From positions 1 through 64,000 of the forward strand of contig NZ_JAHWGL010000016.1 in assembly GCF_019334315.1 (NCBI RefSeq): a stretch of 64,000 nt of DNA, written 5' to 3'. This stretch comes from Hymenobacter profundi. GTDB lineage: Bacteria > Bacteroidota > Bacteroidia > Cytophagales > Hymenobacteraceae. Position 1 is the first letter of the stretch, and the number at the start of each line of letters is the position of its first letter. Position numbers and translations under genes: made by a program. The notes under the pieces were generated by a model that did no database searches, was not told the DNA's origin, and was given only the letters and a program-made list of their open reading frames with translations. Below are positions 50,453 to 61,440 of the stretch, piece after piece.

Positions 50453-51640
50453 ATGGGTTCATACACTATTCTGATTGGCTTAAGTATAGCCGTCATTCTT
50501 TCTTACTTGTTCAACCTGGCCGCCCGGGCCACTAAAATTCCGTCGGTACTGATGCTGCTGCTCACGGGCATTGCCCTGAAGCAGGTAGCCGAGTATACCG
50601 ATTTTGGGTTGGGCATTCCGAAGGTCGTGCTGGAGATATTCGGGATTATCGGCTTGATTATGATTGTGCTGGAAGGTGCGCTCGACCTCAAGCTCAGCCG
50701 CGACAAAGCCCCCCTTATTCGGCGTTCTTTTATAGCCGCCGCTATTATGCTGGTGGTGCAATCAGTCGCTATTGCGTGGCTGTTGCAGCTCTACGTGGGT
50801 GGGCCGTTCCAGAGCTGCCTGATCAACGCCGTGCCGCTGGCCGTGGTGAGTAGTGCGGTGGCCATTCCTAGTGTAGCCAGCTTGGCGGGCGAAAAACAGG
50901 AGTTTATCATCTATGAGAGTACGTTCTCCGACATCATGGGCATCCTGTTTTTCAACTTTGCCATTCAGGATAATTTCGCGCAAGGGGCGTCCATTCTCAC
51001 CTTCTCGCGCGACGTTATTGCGGTGCTCATCGTAGCCGTGGTGAGCACGGCGGTGCTCACGTTCTTGCTGTCGCGCATCACACTACACATCAAGTTTTTC
51101 CTGATTTTCGCCTTCTTGATTCTGCTTTACAGCTTGGCCAAGGAACTACACTTGTCGTCGCTGGTGCTGGTGCTGGCCTTTGGCTTAGCCGTAAACAACG
51201 CCGAGTTGTTCCTGAAGGGTAGGTTGCGCGAGTGGTTCCACCCCGAGCGTCTGGCCAACGACCTGCACCAGTTCAAGAACATCACCGGCGAGTCGGCCTT
51301 CCTAATTCGTACGTTCTTCTTCCTGCTGTTCGGTTTCTCTATCAACCTGAACAGCATCATCAACATCACGTTGCTAGAACAGGGCATCCTCATTGTAGCC
51401 ATCCTTACCCTGATCCGCTACATCTTCTTGCGTTACGTGGCCAAAACCGACCTGATGCCGGAGCTGTTTATTGCTCCCAAAGGTCTGATTACCATTTTGT
51501 TGTTCTACAGTATTCCGCCCCAGCACTTCATCGGCGAGGTAAGCGAGAGCATCCTGTTTGTGGTTATCCTCCTCACAGGCGTCCTGATGATGGTAGGCCT
51601 ACTGATTACTCCCAAGCAACCGGAGTTGGGAGAGTATTAA
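50453..51640 (+). CDS. Cation/proton antiporter (CPA1 / NhaP-like)
   Basis: Inner-membrane monovalent cation/proton exchanger of 395 aa with about 12 transmembrane segments. The N-terminal IGLSIAVILSYLFNLAARATKIPSVLMLLLTGI, a middle VPLAVVSSAVAIPSVASL and FIIYESTFSDIMGILFF (with the acidic residues expected in the ion site), and a late ELFIAPKGLITILLFYSIP block support the family. It has no regulatory cytoplasmic domain. The ATG at 50453 is used; an upstream TTG is unlikely. A palindrome separates it from the convergent ClC gene. Whether Na+ or K+ is carried cannot be seen. Confidence 0.88.
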   Translation: MGSYTILIGLSIAVILSYLFNLAARATKIPSVLMLLLTGIALKQVAEYTDFGLGIPKVVLEIFGIIGLIMIVLEGALDLKLSRDKAPLIRRSFIAAAIMLVVQSVAIAWLLQLYVGGPFQSCLINAVPLAVVSSAVAIPSVASLAGEKQEFIIYESTFSDIMGILFFNFAIQDNFAQGASILTFSRDVIAVLIVAVVSTAVLTFLLSRITLHIKFFLIFAFLILLYSLAKELHLSSLVLVLAFGLAVNNAELFLKGRLREWFHPERLANDLHQFKNITGESAFLIRTFFFLLFGFSINLNSIINITLLEQGILIVAILTLIRYIFLRYVAKTDLMPELFIAPKGLITILLFYSIPPQHFIGEVSESILFVVILLTGVLMMVGLLITPKQPELGEY

Positions 51641-51656
51641 CGAATGACTGAGTGAA

Positions 51657-51766
51657 GTTCTGTCCTCCTGAACGCAGTGAAGGACCTTCTCACGCGAGAA
51701 CGAGTCGTTGTTACGATAGTCGTTCTCGCGTGAGAAGGTCCTTCACTGCGTTCAGGAGGACAGAAC
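51657..51766. repeat. GTCCT-type palindromic repeat between convergent genes
   Basis: Two perfect 47-base arms (51657-51703, 51720-51766) with a 16-base loop. Inside, GTCCTCCTGAACGCAGTG is a variant of the GTCATCCTGAGCGCAGCG core, and both arms carry the same changes, so pairing is kept. It lies between the antiporter and ClC genes and could act as a two-way terminator. Confidence 0.88.
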
Positions 51767-51785
51767 AATACAATGAGTCCACCAC

Positions 51786-53567
51786 TTAGTCCACCTCGCG
51801 TAGGAGCTGGCGGCGGTAGCCGGCCAAGATGGAGGCGCGCAGGATGAAGCCAATATAGCGACCCTCGGAGCTGAGCACGGGTAGGGCATAGGCATCGTGG
51901 TCTTCGAGTAGGTGCAACGTGTCTAGGATGCTGTCGGAGGCGTGGATGATGGCGGCGGGCTCGCGCATCAGCTCGTGCACGTGGGTGGTGGTATAGTGCT
52001 CGTCGTCGAAGAGGGCATCGCGCACAGAGTCAAGCGATACGATTCCAAGTAGTTGGTTGTCTTTGTCGAGCACTGGGAAGATATTTCGGGTGGCGTGGCG
52101 GAACACGTTCACCAGCTCGCCCAGCGTATCGTCGGGGTGTACCGGGATGAAGTCGGTTTGCAGGAGGGCGCGCAAATCCAACTGCGAGAGCAGGCCCCGG
52201 TCGCGGTCCTGGTGCATCACCACGCCCTGCTTCACCAGCTTGCGCGTGTACACGGAGTAGGGTTCGAAGTACTTGGCTACCAGGTAGGAACACGACGTGA
52301 CCACCATCAAGGGTACAAACAACGCGTAGCCTCCTGTGATTTCGGCAATAAGGAAGATGGCCGACAGTGGCGCGTGCACTACCCCGGCCAGCATACCCGC
52401 CATGCCCAGGGCAATAAAGTGCACTTCCGGCACCGGGTGCACGCCGCTCATGTTTAGAAAGCGAGCATACACGAAGCCCGCCATGGCGCCTACAAACAGC
52501 GAGGAGCCAAACATGCCCCCGTTGCCGCCTGCCCCAAAGGTGAACGTGGTAGCAAACACTTTAAACAGCACGCTACCAATGGCCACAGCCAAGATCAGCC
52601 ACACGCTTTGGTCGCCATACACGGAAAACAACGAGCCGTCGATGATGCGCTCGGGGTGGCCGTTGAGTAGAAATTGCACCATTTCGTATCCTTCACCGTA
52701 GAGTGGCGGGAAGATAAAGACCAAAATGCCCAACAGCGTGCCGCCCATCAGCACCTTGCGAAACGTTCCGGTCTGCTTTTCCCAAAACTTATCGGCCATG
52801 AAGTACACCCGGATCATGTACACCGACAGCAAGGCCGTGAACAAGGCCAGCATGAGGTAGTAGGGAATGGCACCCACGGGCCAACTAGTGGTAATCAGCA
52901 CGAACGGCTGGCCGGCGTACAATGCTTTCGACACCACGGTAGCCGTGGCCGAGGAAATCAGCAAGGGAATAAAAAACGGCGCCGATAGCTCCGACAGAAT
53001 GGCCTCTACGGCAAACAGCACGCCCGCAATGGGGCTGTTGAAGATGGCCGCCACCCCGGCAGCCGCGCCGCAGCCTACCAGCAGGCGTCGCTCGCGCCGC
53101 CCAATGTGCAGCAGTCGCGCCATGTTGGAGCCAATGGCCGCGCCCGTCACGGAAATAGGGGCCTCAGTACCCGCCGAGCCGCCAAACGTAACCGTGAAAA
53201 AGGCCGTAACAATCTGCGAATAGAGCTTGCTGCGCGGTATAATGCTGCTCTGCCGGGAAATGTTGTAGATGATGGGCGTGATGCCCCGGCTAAGTGTGCC
53301 GCCCAAAAACCAGCGCGTAAACAGCACCGACAACGAAATACCAATAATGGGGTAGAGCGAGCGGGCAAATACCACGTACTGCTCGGGCACCCACTTAAAT
53401 ATTAGGTGCTGGGAGAAGTGAATGGAATTCTTGAGCACTACTGCTGTCAGACCCGCCAGAACGCCTACCAGAATGCTGAGGATAATGAGATAGAGCCGAT
53501 CGTTGATGTGGCGCACGCGCCACATCAGTAACGGCCGCAGCAATCGGTGCAGACGACTTTTAGGCAT
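51786..53567 (-). CDS. ClC-family chloride channel/exchanger with CBS pair
   Basis: Inner-membrane protein of 593 aa. The ClC core (about 25-430) has FGGSAGTEAPIS, with E135 in the place of the gating glutamate, GVAAIFNSPIAGVLFAVEAI and FTFGAGGNGGMFGSSLFVGA. Two CBS domains follow (about 455-590: PVHPDDTLGELVNVF, FPVLDKDNQLLGIVSLD, ALPVLSSEGRYIGFILR), which usually sense adenine nucleotides. Presence of the gating glutamate suits either a channel or H+/Cl- exchanger. It stands near the antiporter and MscS genes, a small group for ion and osmotic balance. Confidence 0.94.
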   Translation of the reverse strand: MPKSRLHRLLRPLLMWRVRHINDRLYLIILSILVGVLAGLTAVVLKNSIHFSQHLIFKWVPEQYVVFARSLYPIIGISLSVLFTRWFLGGTLSRGITPIIYNISRQSSIIPRSKLYSQIVTAFFTVTFGGSAGTEAPISVTGAAIGSNMARLLHIGRRERRLLVGCGAAAGVAAIFNSPIAGVLFAVEAILSELSAPFFIPLLISSATATVVSKALYAGQPFVLITTSWPVGAIPYYLMLALFTALLSVYMIRVYFMADKFWEKQTGTFRKVLMGGTLLGILVFIFPPLYGEGYEMVQFLLNGHPERIIDGSLFSVYGDQSVWLILAVAIGSVLFKVFATTFTFGAGGNGGMFGSSLFVGAMAGFVYARFLNMSGVHPVPEVHFIALGMAGMLAGVVHAPLSAIFLIAEITGGYALFVPLMVVTSCSYLVAKYFEPYSVYTRKLVKQGVVMHQDRDRGLLSQLDLRALLQTDFIPVHPDDTLGELVNVFRHATRNIFPVLDKDNQLLGIVSLDSVRDALFDDEHYTTTHVHELMREPAAIIHASDSILDTLHLLEDHDAYALPVLSSEGRYIGFILRASILAGYRRQLLREVD

Positions 53568-53670
53568 GGAAACAGAAAAAAAATAAGCAGGGTCCTCCTA
53601 TAACTGCAAAGGACATGAAAAGCCGGCAATATCCGCGCCGCAAGGTGAATGACGCATGAAATAACTCAAT

Positions 53671-53704
53671 AATGAGCCAAGGAACTGGCTAACGCTCATT
53701 ATAA
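53671..53704. other. Stem-loop between ClC and MscS genes
   Basis: ATAATGAGC pairs exactly with GCTCATTAT over a 16-base loop that has its own GCC/GGC pairing. It lies downstream of the mscS-like stop codon in a 157-bp gap. There is no good T tract on the minus strand, so a terminator role is uncertain. Confidence 0.4.
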
Positions 53705-53724
53705 GACGTTATTTTTCCTACGCA

Positions 53725-54552
53725 CTACTGCGTGGCATTGGGTAGGGCGTAGCCAGCGGCTTGTAAGGCGGCGCGTGTTTCCTGCATTAGATTGCTTTTC
53801 AGCTCCAATACCACGCGGCGGTAATCCTCGGAGAACGTCCAGAAGTACACGCGTAGGTCGACGGTAGTGCCGGTGCCTTTCTCTTGCAGCACATAAGGCG
53901 TGCGCGGTTCCTGGTTTTGCACGCCCTGCGTATTTTGTACTTTTTTCAAAATCAGGGCCATCACCTTTTCTGGCCCGGCATCTTGGCCGTAGTCTACGCT
54001 AAGCAGGAAGTCCTGCCGTATGCTGCCGTTGCGGGTGAAATTGGTGAGGGGCTCCTTTAGCACCACTGAATTGGGTAGGTAAATGTGCTTGCCGTCAAAA
54101 GTTCTAATGATGGTGGTGCGTAGGTTGAGGGCTTCTACGTGGCCCTGCAAACCCTTCACTTCCACAGTGTCATGAATTTGGAAGGGGCGGTTGAAGGCCA
54201 GAATCACACCGGCCAGAAAGTTCTCGGCAATGTCCTTGAACGCAAAGCCTACAATGAATGCCGATAGTCCGGCCGCGCTCAGCAGCCCCGTTACTACCCC
54301 CGAGAAGCCGATAACTTGCAGGGCCAGCAGGAAACCAGCCAGCACCAGCACCCACTTACTGAACTGAATGAGAAAATCGGCTAGCAGTAAGTCGTCGGAG
54401 TGGTTGCGCACCCGCGCACCGAGCAACTTGCTGGCGCGGTTGGCCACTACCAGGGCGACCACCACGATAAGCAGCGCAATAATAAGTTTGGGAGACAGGT
54501 ACAGGAACTGTTTCCAGTAGGTGGCCAGTACCCGTTGCATATCATGCAGCAT
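53725..54552 (-). CDS. MscS-family mechanosensitive channel
   Basis: Inner-membrane channel of 275 aa that opens under membrane tension to release solutes. Three hydrophobic helices are visible; the pore helix is in SAAGLSAFIVGFAFKDIAENFLAG, followed by the beta domain entry GVILAFNRPFQIHDTVEV and the conserved IRTFDGKHIYLPNS. Size and layout match small MscS proteins such as E. coli MscS (286 aa). The ATG at 54552 or the one at 54540 may be used. Confidence 0.93.
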   Translation of the reverse strand: MLHDMQRVLATYWKQFLYLSPKLIIALLIVVVALVVANRASKLLGARVRNHSDDLLLADFLIQFSKWVLVLAGFLLALQVIGFSGVVTGLLSAAGLSAFIVGFAFKDIAENFLAGVILAFNRPFQIHDTVEVKGLQGHVEALNLRTTIIRTFDGKHIYLPNSVVLKEPLTNFTRNGSIRQDFLLSVDYGQDAGPEKVMALILKKVQNTQGVQNQEPRTPYVLQEKGTGTTVDLRVYFWTFSEDYRRVVLELKSNLMQETRAALQAAGYALPNATQ

Positions 54553-54576
54553 AGAAGGTAGGGAAGAGTAACTACA

Positions 54577-54632
54577 CAAAAAGCCCCGACCAGCGGGGCA
54601 GAGACATGGTGTACTCTACGCGGGGTCGGGGC
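54577..54632 (-). terminator. Terminator at the end of the phenylacetate operon
   Basis: On the minus strand GCCCCGACC pairs with GGTCGGGGC over a longer imperfect stem-loop and is followed by TTTTT. It lies 25 bp past the stop of the last enoyl-CoA hydratase gene. Confidence 0.75.
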
Positions 54633-54657
54633 AATGTGTTAGGCAGAACAGTAAACC

Positions 54658-55431
54658 CTACCTGGTTTTGAACTGCTGAATGGCGTTGCGCGTGAAATCC
54701 GATAGCGCAAGCCGCCCGCTGATGGCAGCTCGCTCAGCCAGAAGCGTATCCCAGTTTTCAGTGCCGTGCCAGAGCACCCGCTTCAACTCCGCCAAGGCCT
54801 CGGGATGGTAGCCAACCAACTTGGCGGCAAAAGCCGCTACGGCGGCATCCAGCGCTTCAATGGAATCGGTGAGGGTAGCGTAGAGCCCTTTTTCCTGGGC
54901 CCATTCGGCGCTGCGGAACTCGGTGGCATCCAGGGCCAACTGCGCAAACGCGGCATTCCCGATTTTGCGCTCCACGGCCGGCCCCACCACAAATGGCCCG
55001 ATGCCAATGATCAATTCGCTTAGCTTCACGGCCGCTTGCTGGGTGGCAAAACAGTAGTCGGTGGCGGCGGCCACGCCTACCCCACCGCCAATGGCCTTGC
55101 CCTGCACCCGCCCGATAATGATTTTGGGGCAGGTGCGGCAGGCGTTGATCACCTTCGCGAAGCCCGAGAAAAACGTTAGCCCCTGCGCTTCGTTTTCAAT
55201 GGCCAGCAGTTCGTCGAAGCTGGCGCCGGCGCAGAAAGTCCGGTCGCCTTCGCTCCGCAGGATAATGACTTTCGTGGCAGGCTCTTGCCCTACAGCTGTA
55301 ATGGTTTCGGCCAACTGCGTGAGTAGGGCGCCGGGCAGGGAATTGTGGCTGGGGTGGAAAAATGAGATGGTGCTGATGCCCTGGGCGTCGGTTGAGGCTT
55401 CAACTTTACCGGCAATTAGAATGTCGTTCAT
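54658..55431 (-). CDS. Enoyl-CoA hydratase/isomerase family protein (LiuC-like)
   Basis: Crotonase-fold protein of 257 aa, cytoplasmic. The oxyanion loops are TFCAGASFDELLA and GKAIGGGVGVAAATDY. The first catalytic glutamate of classical hydratases (GGGxEL) is replaced by glycine (GGGVGV), a pattern I associate with methylglutaconyl-CoA-hydratase-like members; the second is kept in LSELIIGIGP. As last gene of the paa cluster it may do the hydratase step of PaaF, but this is inference. The ATG at 55431 is used, since upstream sequence is repetitive DNA. Confidence 0.85.
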   Translation of the reverse strand: MNDILIAGKVEASTDAQGISTISFFHPSHNSLPGALLTQLAETITAVGQEPATKVIILRSEGDRTFCAGASFDELLAIENEAQGLTFFSGFAKVINACRTCPKIIIGRVQGKAIGGGVGVAAATDYCFATQQAAVKLSELIIGIGPFVVGPAVERKIGNAAFAQLALDATEFRSAEWAQEKGLYATLTDSIEALDAAVAAFAAKLVGYHPEALAELKRVLWHGTENWDTLLAERAAISGRLALSDFTRNAIQQFKTR

Positions 55432-55438
55432 GGGGAGG

Positions 55439-55539
55439 TTTCTCGCAGTGTTGCGCAGAGAGTTGCGCAGTGTTGCGCAGTGCTTTGGCGTCAGCACACT
55501 GCGAAACACCGCGCCAACATTGCGAAACACTGCGAGAAA
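55439..55539. repeat. Palindrome with tandem GTTGCGCAG units between ECH and paaZ
   Basis: Outer arms TTTCTCGCAGTGTT and AACACTGCGAGAAA are exact complements. Inside, CAGTGTTGCGCAG-type units repeat several times in both directions (GTTGCGCAG three times on the left, TGCGAAACAC twice on the right). It differs from the GTCAT family and splits the operon. Confidence 0.7.
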
Positions 55540-55540
55540 T

Positions 55541-57592
<2,052 letters not shown>

Positions 57593-57630
57593 AGGGTAGG
57601 AAGGTTTAGATCGAGAACTAAAACCAGCTG

Positions 57631-58809
57631 CTACAGCGTAGCCCCGGCTTCTGCTGGAAAGAACGTTTGCCCGGCTTGCGCCATGCGGCGCAGGAGCGGA
57701 CTAGCGCGGTAGCGCTCCTCGTGGTACTCATGGTAGAGGTCGTCGAGGGTTTGCAGTACTTGGGGTAAACCGAGTTCATCGGCCCAGGCCAGTAGGCCTT
57801 GTGGGTAGTTGACACCGGTGGTCATGGCTACTTCCAGGTCGGCGGCGGTGGCTACGCGCAGGTGCAGGGCATCAGCGGCCTCGTTGATGAGCATGGCCAG
57901 GATGCGGTGAAGAATGGCTTGGCCGAGGGCTTCGTCTCGGGTAGGCGAGGGGGTAGGGGCACCGGGTGCATAGTCGTAGAAACCGCGGCCCGATTTACGG
58001 CCGTAGTAGCCGGCTTCCAGCAGCCGTTTTTGCGTGAGCGAAGGCCGGTAGCGCGGGTCGTAGAAAAAGGCCGTCCAGACGGATTCTGTCACGCGGTAGT
58101 TCACGTCGTGCCCGATGAAGTCCGTCAGCGCAAACGGCCCCATCCGAAAGCCGCCTAGCTCGGTCATGGCCCAGTCGATGGTAGCCGCGTCGGCCACACC
58201 TTCCTCCAGCAGCCGGATGGCCTCGCCGTAAAACGGGCGTGCCACGCGGTTCACGATGAAGCCTGGCGTGTCCTGCACCAGCACGGGGCGCTTGCCCCAG
58301 CTCTGCACCAAGGCGCGCACCTCGTCGGCCAGGCCAGGGCGGGTTTGCACGGCCGGTACCACTTCCACTAACTGCATCAGCGGCGCCGGATTGAAAAAGT
58401 GAATGCCCACAAACCGCTTTGGGTGCTGGCAAGCGGCAGCAATGGAGGTAATGGATAGGGAAGACGTATTTGTAGCCAATAAGCAGTCGACACTCACTAC
58501 GCTCTCTATCTCCTGGAAAACCTGCTGTTTTGCGGCCAAGTCTTCCACAATGGCTTCCAGCACCAGGCCGCAATCCGCAAAATCCGCCTGCTTTTCGGTG
58601 AACTGGATACGGGTGAAGGCCGTGGCGGCGTCTTCCACTGTCAGCTTGCCTTTCTCGGCTAGCTTATCCAGGCTCTGCCGAATGCGTTGGGCGGCCTGTT
58701 GTAGCGCCGTCTGGTTTTGGTCGAGCAGCCAGATGGGGTGTCCGGCGGTGGCTGCTACTTGCGCAATACCCGCGCCCATCGCGCCGCTGCCGATAATGCC
58801 AATGGTCAT
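57631..58809 (-). CDS. paaH: 3-hydroxyacyl-CoA dehydrogenase
   Basis: NAD-dependent oxidation of 3-hydroxyadipyl-CoA to 3-oxoadipyl-CoA, a late step of the pathway. The 392-aa protein has the Rossmann loop GIIGSGAMGAGIAQVAA, the GIHFFNPAPLMQLVEVV block with the catalytic histidine, and GFIVNRVARPFYGEA. Its C-terminal half is duplicated as is common in this family. It lies 38 bp upstream of paaZ. A general beta-oxidation role is possible, but the context supports PaaH. Confidence 0.92.
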   Translation of the reverse strand: MTIGIIGSGAMGAGIAQVAATAGHPIWLLDQNQTALQQAAQRIRQSLDKLAEKGKLTVEDAATAFTRIQFTEKQADFADCGLVLEAIVEDLAAKQQVFQEIESVVSVDCLLATNTSSLSITSIAAACQHPKRFVGIHFFNPAPLMQLVEVVPAVQTRPGLADEVRALVQSWGKRPVLVQDTPGFIVNRVARPFYGEAIRLLEEGVADAATIDWAMTELGGFRMGPFALTDFIGHDVNYRVTESVWTAFFYDPRYRPSLTQKRLLEAGYYGRKSGRGFYDYAPGAPTPSPTRDEALGQAILHRILAMLINEAADALHLRVATAADLEVAMTTGVNYPQGLLAWADELGLPQVLQTLDDLYHEYHEERYRASPLLRRMAQAGQTFFPAEAGATL

Positions 58810-58835
58810 GGTTGTATAGTATAATACAGTACGTA

Positions 58836-58931
58836 GTCATTTCGACCAGCGGGAGAAATCTCGCTTGCTAGTAATCCCTGACAACGAAGATTACTATGAC
58901 ACGCGAGATTTCTCCCGCTGGTCGAAATGAC
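58836..58931. repeat. GTCATTTCGACC-type palindrome between paaG and paaH
   Basis: Two perfect 29-base arms (58836-58864, 58903-58931; GTCATTTCGACCAGCGGG...) with further inner pairing of TAGTAATC and GATTACTA. It lies in the 135-bp gap inside the operon and would form a hairpin in the polycistronic mRNA. Confidence 0.85.
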
Positions 58932-58944
58932 GTTTTAATGGCTT

Positions 58945-59724
58945 TTACTGTCCCTTAAACACCGGCTGGCGCTTTTCCATGAAGGCGGCTACGCCCTCCT
59001 GATAATCGGCGGTGTGGCCGGCGCGGAGTTGATAGTCAGCCTCGGCGCGGAGCTGTTGGGTGAGGTCGTTGGTGGAGCTGAGGTTCAGCAGTTGCTTGGT
59101 GTAAGCGAGGGCGCGGGTAGGTAGGGCCGCCAGTTTCTGGGTGAGCTTCGTTACTTCCTCATCGAAGGCATCATCGGCAAAGGCTTTGTAGATCATGCCC
59201 ATCTGCACGGCCTCGGCAGCGCCTACCTTGTCGCCGAGCATCATGAGAGCTGAGGCGCGCTGCTGACCCACCAGGCGGGGTAGGAAATACGTGCCGCCGC
59301 TGTCTGGTATCAAGCCTATCTTGCTGAATGCCTGAATAAACGAAGCCGATCCTTTGGCTACCACCACATCACAGGCTAGGGCCAGGTTGGCGCCCGCGCC
59401 GGCTGCCACGCCGTTCACGGCGGCCACCACCGGCTTTTCCAGGTTCCGAATTAGCTCCACAATCGGGTTGTAGTGCTGCTCCACAATCTCCGACACCTCG
59501 GGGCGGTCTGGCCCGGTGATTTCCGCCAAGTCCTGCCCGGCACAAAACGCCCGGCCGGTGCCCGTGAGCACCACAGCGCGCACGCTTTCGTCCTGCTGGC
59601 ATGCTTGCAACTGCTCCTGTAAGGCCAGCGCCAGCGGCTTGTTGATGCTATTAAACACATCGGGACGGTTGAGGCGCAACGTAGCTACGCCGGCATCGAG
59701 GGAGAAATGGAGAAAATCACTCAT
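58945..59724 (-). CDS. paaG: PaaG-type ring 1,2-epoxyphenylacetyl-CoA isomerase
   Basis: Isomerises the epoxide formed by the PaaABCE oxygenase to oxepin-CoA. The 259-aa crotonase-fold protein has TGTGRAFCAGQDLAEI and NGVAAGAGANLALACDVV. In place of the second hydratase glutamate it carries GLIPDSGGTYFLPRL, the aspartate typical of PaaG isomerases. It follows paaD by 19 bp. Confidence 0.93.
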   Translation of the reverse strand: MSDFLHFSLDAGVATLRLNRPDVFNSINKPLALALQEQLQACQQDESVRAVVLTGTGRAFCAGQDLAEITGPDRPEVSEIVEQHYNPIVELIRNLEKPVVAAVNGVAAGAGANLALACDVVVAKGSASFIQAFSKIGLIPDSGGTYFLPRLVGQQRASALMMLGDKVGAAEAVQMGMIYKAFADDAFDEEVTKLTQKLAALPTRALAYTKQLLNLSSTNDLTQQLRAEADYQLRAGHTADYQEGVAAFMEKRQPVFKGQ

Positions 59725-59743
59725 AAAAAAAGTAAGGTGAAGC

Positions 59744-60286
59744 CTAGGCGTGGCATTTGAAGTAGTCGAACGGCTCGCGGCAGTCGTTGCACTGGTAGAG
59801 GGCTTTGCAAGCCGTGGAGCCGAATTGGCTGACTAAATGCGTGTTATCGGACTTGCAGAGCGGGCAGCGCACGGCCGTATCGGCCCCGAATAGGTTGAGC
59901 ATATGGCCCGTGGCGGTGCCGTCTACGGGCGGCGCAATGCCGTAGTCCTCCAGCTTCTGACGACCAGCGGCGCTCATCCAATCGGTGGTCCAGGCGGGGC
60001 GCAGCTGGGTATGAATCGTCACATTAGAAAACCCCTCAGCCAGCAGCCGCAGCCGAATGTCGGTGGCAATGGCATTCATGGCCGGGCAGCCCGAGTAGGT
60101 AGGCGTAATGGTGATGGTTGCGTGCTCATCCTCAACCACTACATCGCGCACAATACCCAAATCGAGGATGCTGAGCACCGGCACCTCGGGGTCCGATACC
60201 TCTTCCAGCAACGGCCAGATTTTGTTAGCTGTTAGCTGCTGGCTGTTAGTGGTTGGCGGTTGGTTTGTGGGTATTGGATTATGCAC
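59744..60286 (-). CDS. paaD: PaaD, maturation factor of the phenylacetyl-CoA epoxidase
   Basis: Protein of 180 aa needed for a working epoxidase, probably for Fe-S or metal assembly. It has a MIP18/DUF59 domain (PLLEEVSDPEVPVLSILDLG, PTYSGCPAMNAIATDI) and a C-terminal zinc ribbon (CPLC ... QCNDC). The first about 20 residues (NPIPTNQPPTTNSQQLTAN) are low in complexity and are encoded by degenerate TTAGCTG-type repeat DNA, so they are probably not part of the original protein. No later Met before the domain gives a better start. Confidence 0.93.
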   Translation of the reverse strand: MHNPIPTNQPPTTNSQQLTANKIWPLLEEVSDPEVPVLSILDLGIVRDVVVEDEHATITITPTYSGCPAMNAIATDIRLRLLAEGFSNVTIHTQLRPAWTTDWMSAAGRQKLEDYGIAPPVDGTATGHMLNLFGADTAVRCPLCKSDNTHLVSQFGSTACKALYQCNDCREPFDYFKCHA

Positions 60287-60337
60287 GAATAGAGTGGGTT
60301 TGAAAATGCTATCAGCTAGTAGCCAGCAGCTAAAAAA

Positions 60338-61141
60338 CTACCAGGTCATGCCGGGGTAGGTGCGCTGCATGTATTGCAACTCGGCCAGCAAGTAGCCCAG
60401 GTGCTCGGAGTGGCGGCCCAACTTGCCGCCCTGCTGCATCACCACGCCCTCGGGCAGGGGTAGGGTAGCCTCCGCAAATACGTGAGCTGTGTGCGCCTGC
60501 ATGGCTGGCAGTAGGGATGCGTAGTCGGGGAGGAGGCCGGCGGTTTGGATGGTTTGCTCGGCAGGGGTAGGGGTGGTCAGCTCGTCGGCGTAGCGCCAGA
60601 GGGTGCGCAGGGCTTTTTCAATGCGCTGACGGCTTTCCTCGGTGCCATCGCCCAACCGAATCACCCATTCCGAACTCCACTTCAAATGATACGCAGCTTC
60701 CTTTACCGACTTTCCGGCAATAGCAGCCAACCGCTCATCGGGGTAGCGCTGAAGCTGTTGCAACACATGGTAGTGGAAGTTGTCGAAGAGGAACTGCCGC
60801 ACAATGGTAGCGGCGAAGTCGCCGTTGGGCTGCTCCACCAGCAGGGGGTTGCGGTACTCGGTTGCCGGGCGCAGAAACGCCAGGTCATCCTCGGTGCGGC
60901 CCTCACCTTCCAACTCGGCGGCGTACTGGTAAAGACTGCGGGTTTCGCCCAGCAAATCCAGCGCAATGTTGGCTAGCGCTAAATCCTGCTCCAGCACCGG
61001 CCCGTGCCCGCACCACTCCGACAAGCGGTGGCCCAGTACCAGGCTCGTATCGGCCAGCTGCACCAGGTAGGTCAGCAAGGCTGCGTGCACCTCGGGCGGG
61101 TATGTGGGTAGGGGTTGGGTAGTAGCTGAAGCAGATTGCAT
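60338..61141 (-). CDS. paaC: Phenylacetyl-CoA epoxidase subunit PaaC
   Basis: Structural partner of the diiron subunit PaaA in the PaaABC(E) epoxidase. The 267-aa helical protein has LVLGHRLSEWCGHGPVLEQD-type N-terminal and DNFHYHVLQQLQRYPDERLA blocks, and KEAAYHLKWSSEWVIRLGDGTEES, a clear PaaC signature. As expected, a complete iron-binding set is missing. It starts 11 bp after paaB, indicating coupled expression. Confidence 0.94.
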   Translation of the reverse strand: MQSASATTQPLPTYPPEVHAALLTYLVQLADTSLVLGHRLSEWCGHGPVLEQDLALANIALDLLGETRSLYQYAAELEGEGRTEDDLAFLRPATEYRNPLLVEQPNGDFAATIVRQFLFDNFHYHVLQQLQRYPDERLAAIAGKSVKEAAYHLKWSSEWVIRLGDGTEESRQRIEKALRTLWRYADELTTPTPAEQTIQTAGLLPDYASLLPAMQAHTAHVFAEATLPLPEGVVMQQGGKLGRHSEHLGYLLAELQYMQRTYPGMTW

Positions 61142-61152
61142 AACCTACAGGT

Positions 61153-61440
61153 TTACATATGTTTGATGGAGTCTGGTACCTCAAAGAACGTAGGGTGCCG
61201 ATACACTTTATCCGCCGCCGGATCGAAAAAGGCAGCCGCATCATTGGGGTTAGATGCGTGAATGTGGCGTGACTCTACCACCCAGATACTCACGCCTTCG
61301 AGGCGGCGCGTATACACGTCGCGAGCGTTTTGCATGGCCATAGCGGCGTCGGCGGCGTGCAAGCTACCTACGTGTTTGTGGTCGAGGCCCTGCTTGCTGC
61401 GGATAAAGACTTCCCACAGGGGCCATTCGGATTGGGTCAT
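61153..61440 (-). CDS. paaB: Phenylacetyl-CoA epoxidase subunit PaaB
   Basis: Small subunit of the epoxidase, 95 aa, the same size as E. coli PaaB (95). Conserved segments are WPLWEVFIRSKQGLDHKHVGSLHA at the start (SDAAMAMQNARDVYTRR-like segment next) and GVSIWVVESRHI. Thought to hold PaaA-PaaC heterodimers together. It lies between paaA and paaC in the canonical order. Confidence 0.94.
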   Translation of the reverse strand: MTQSEWPLWEVFIRSKQGLDHKHVGSLHAADAAMAMQNARDVYTRRLEGVSIWVVESRHIHASNPNDAAAFFDPAADKVYRHPTFFEVPDSIKHM

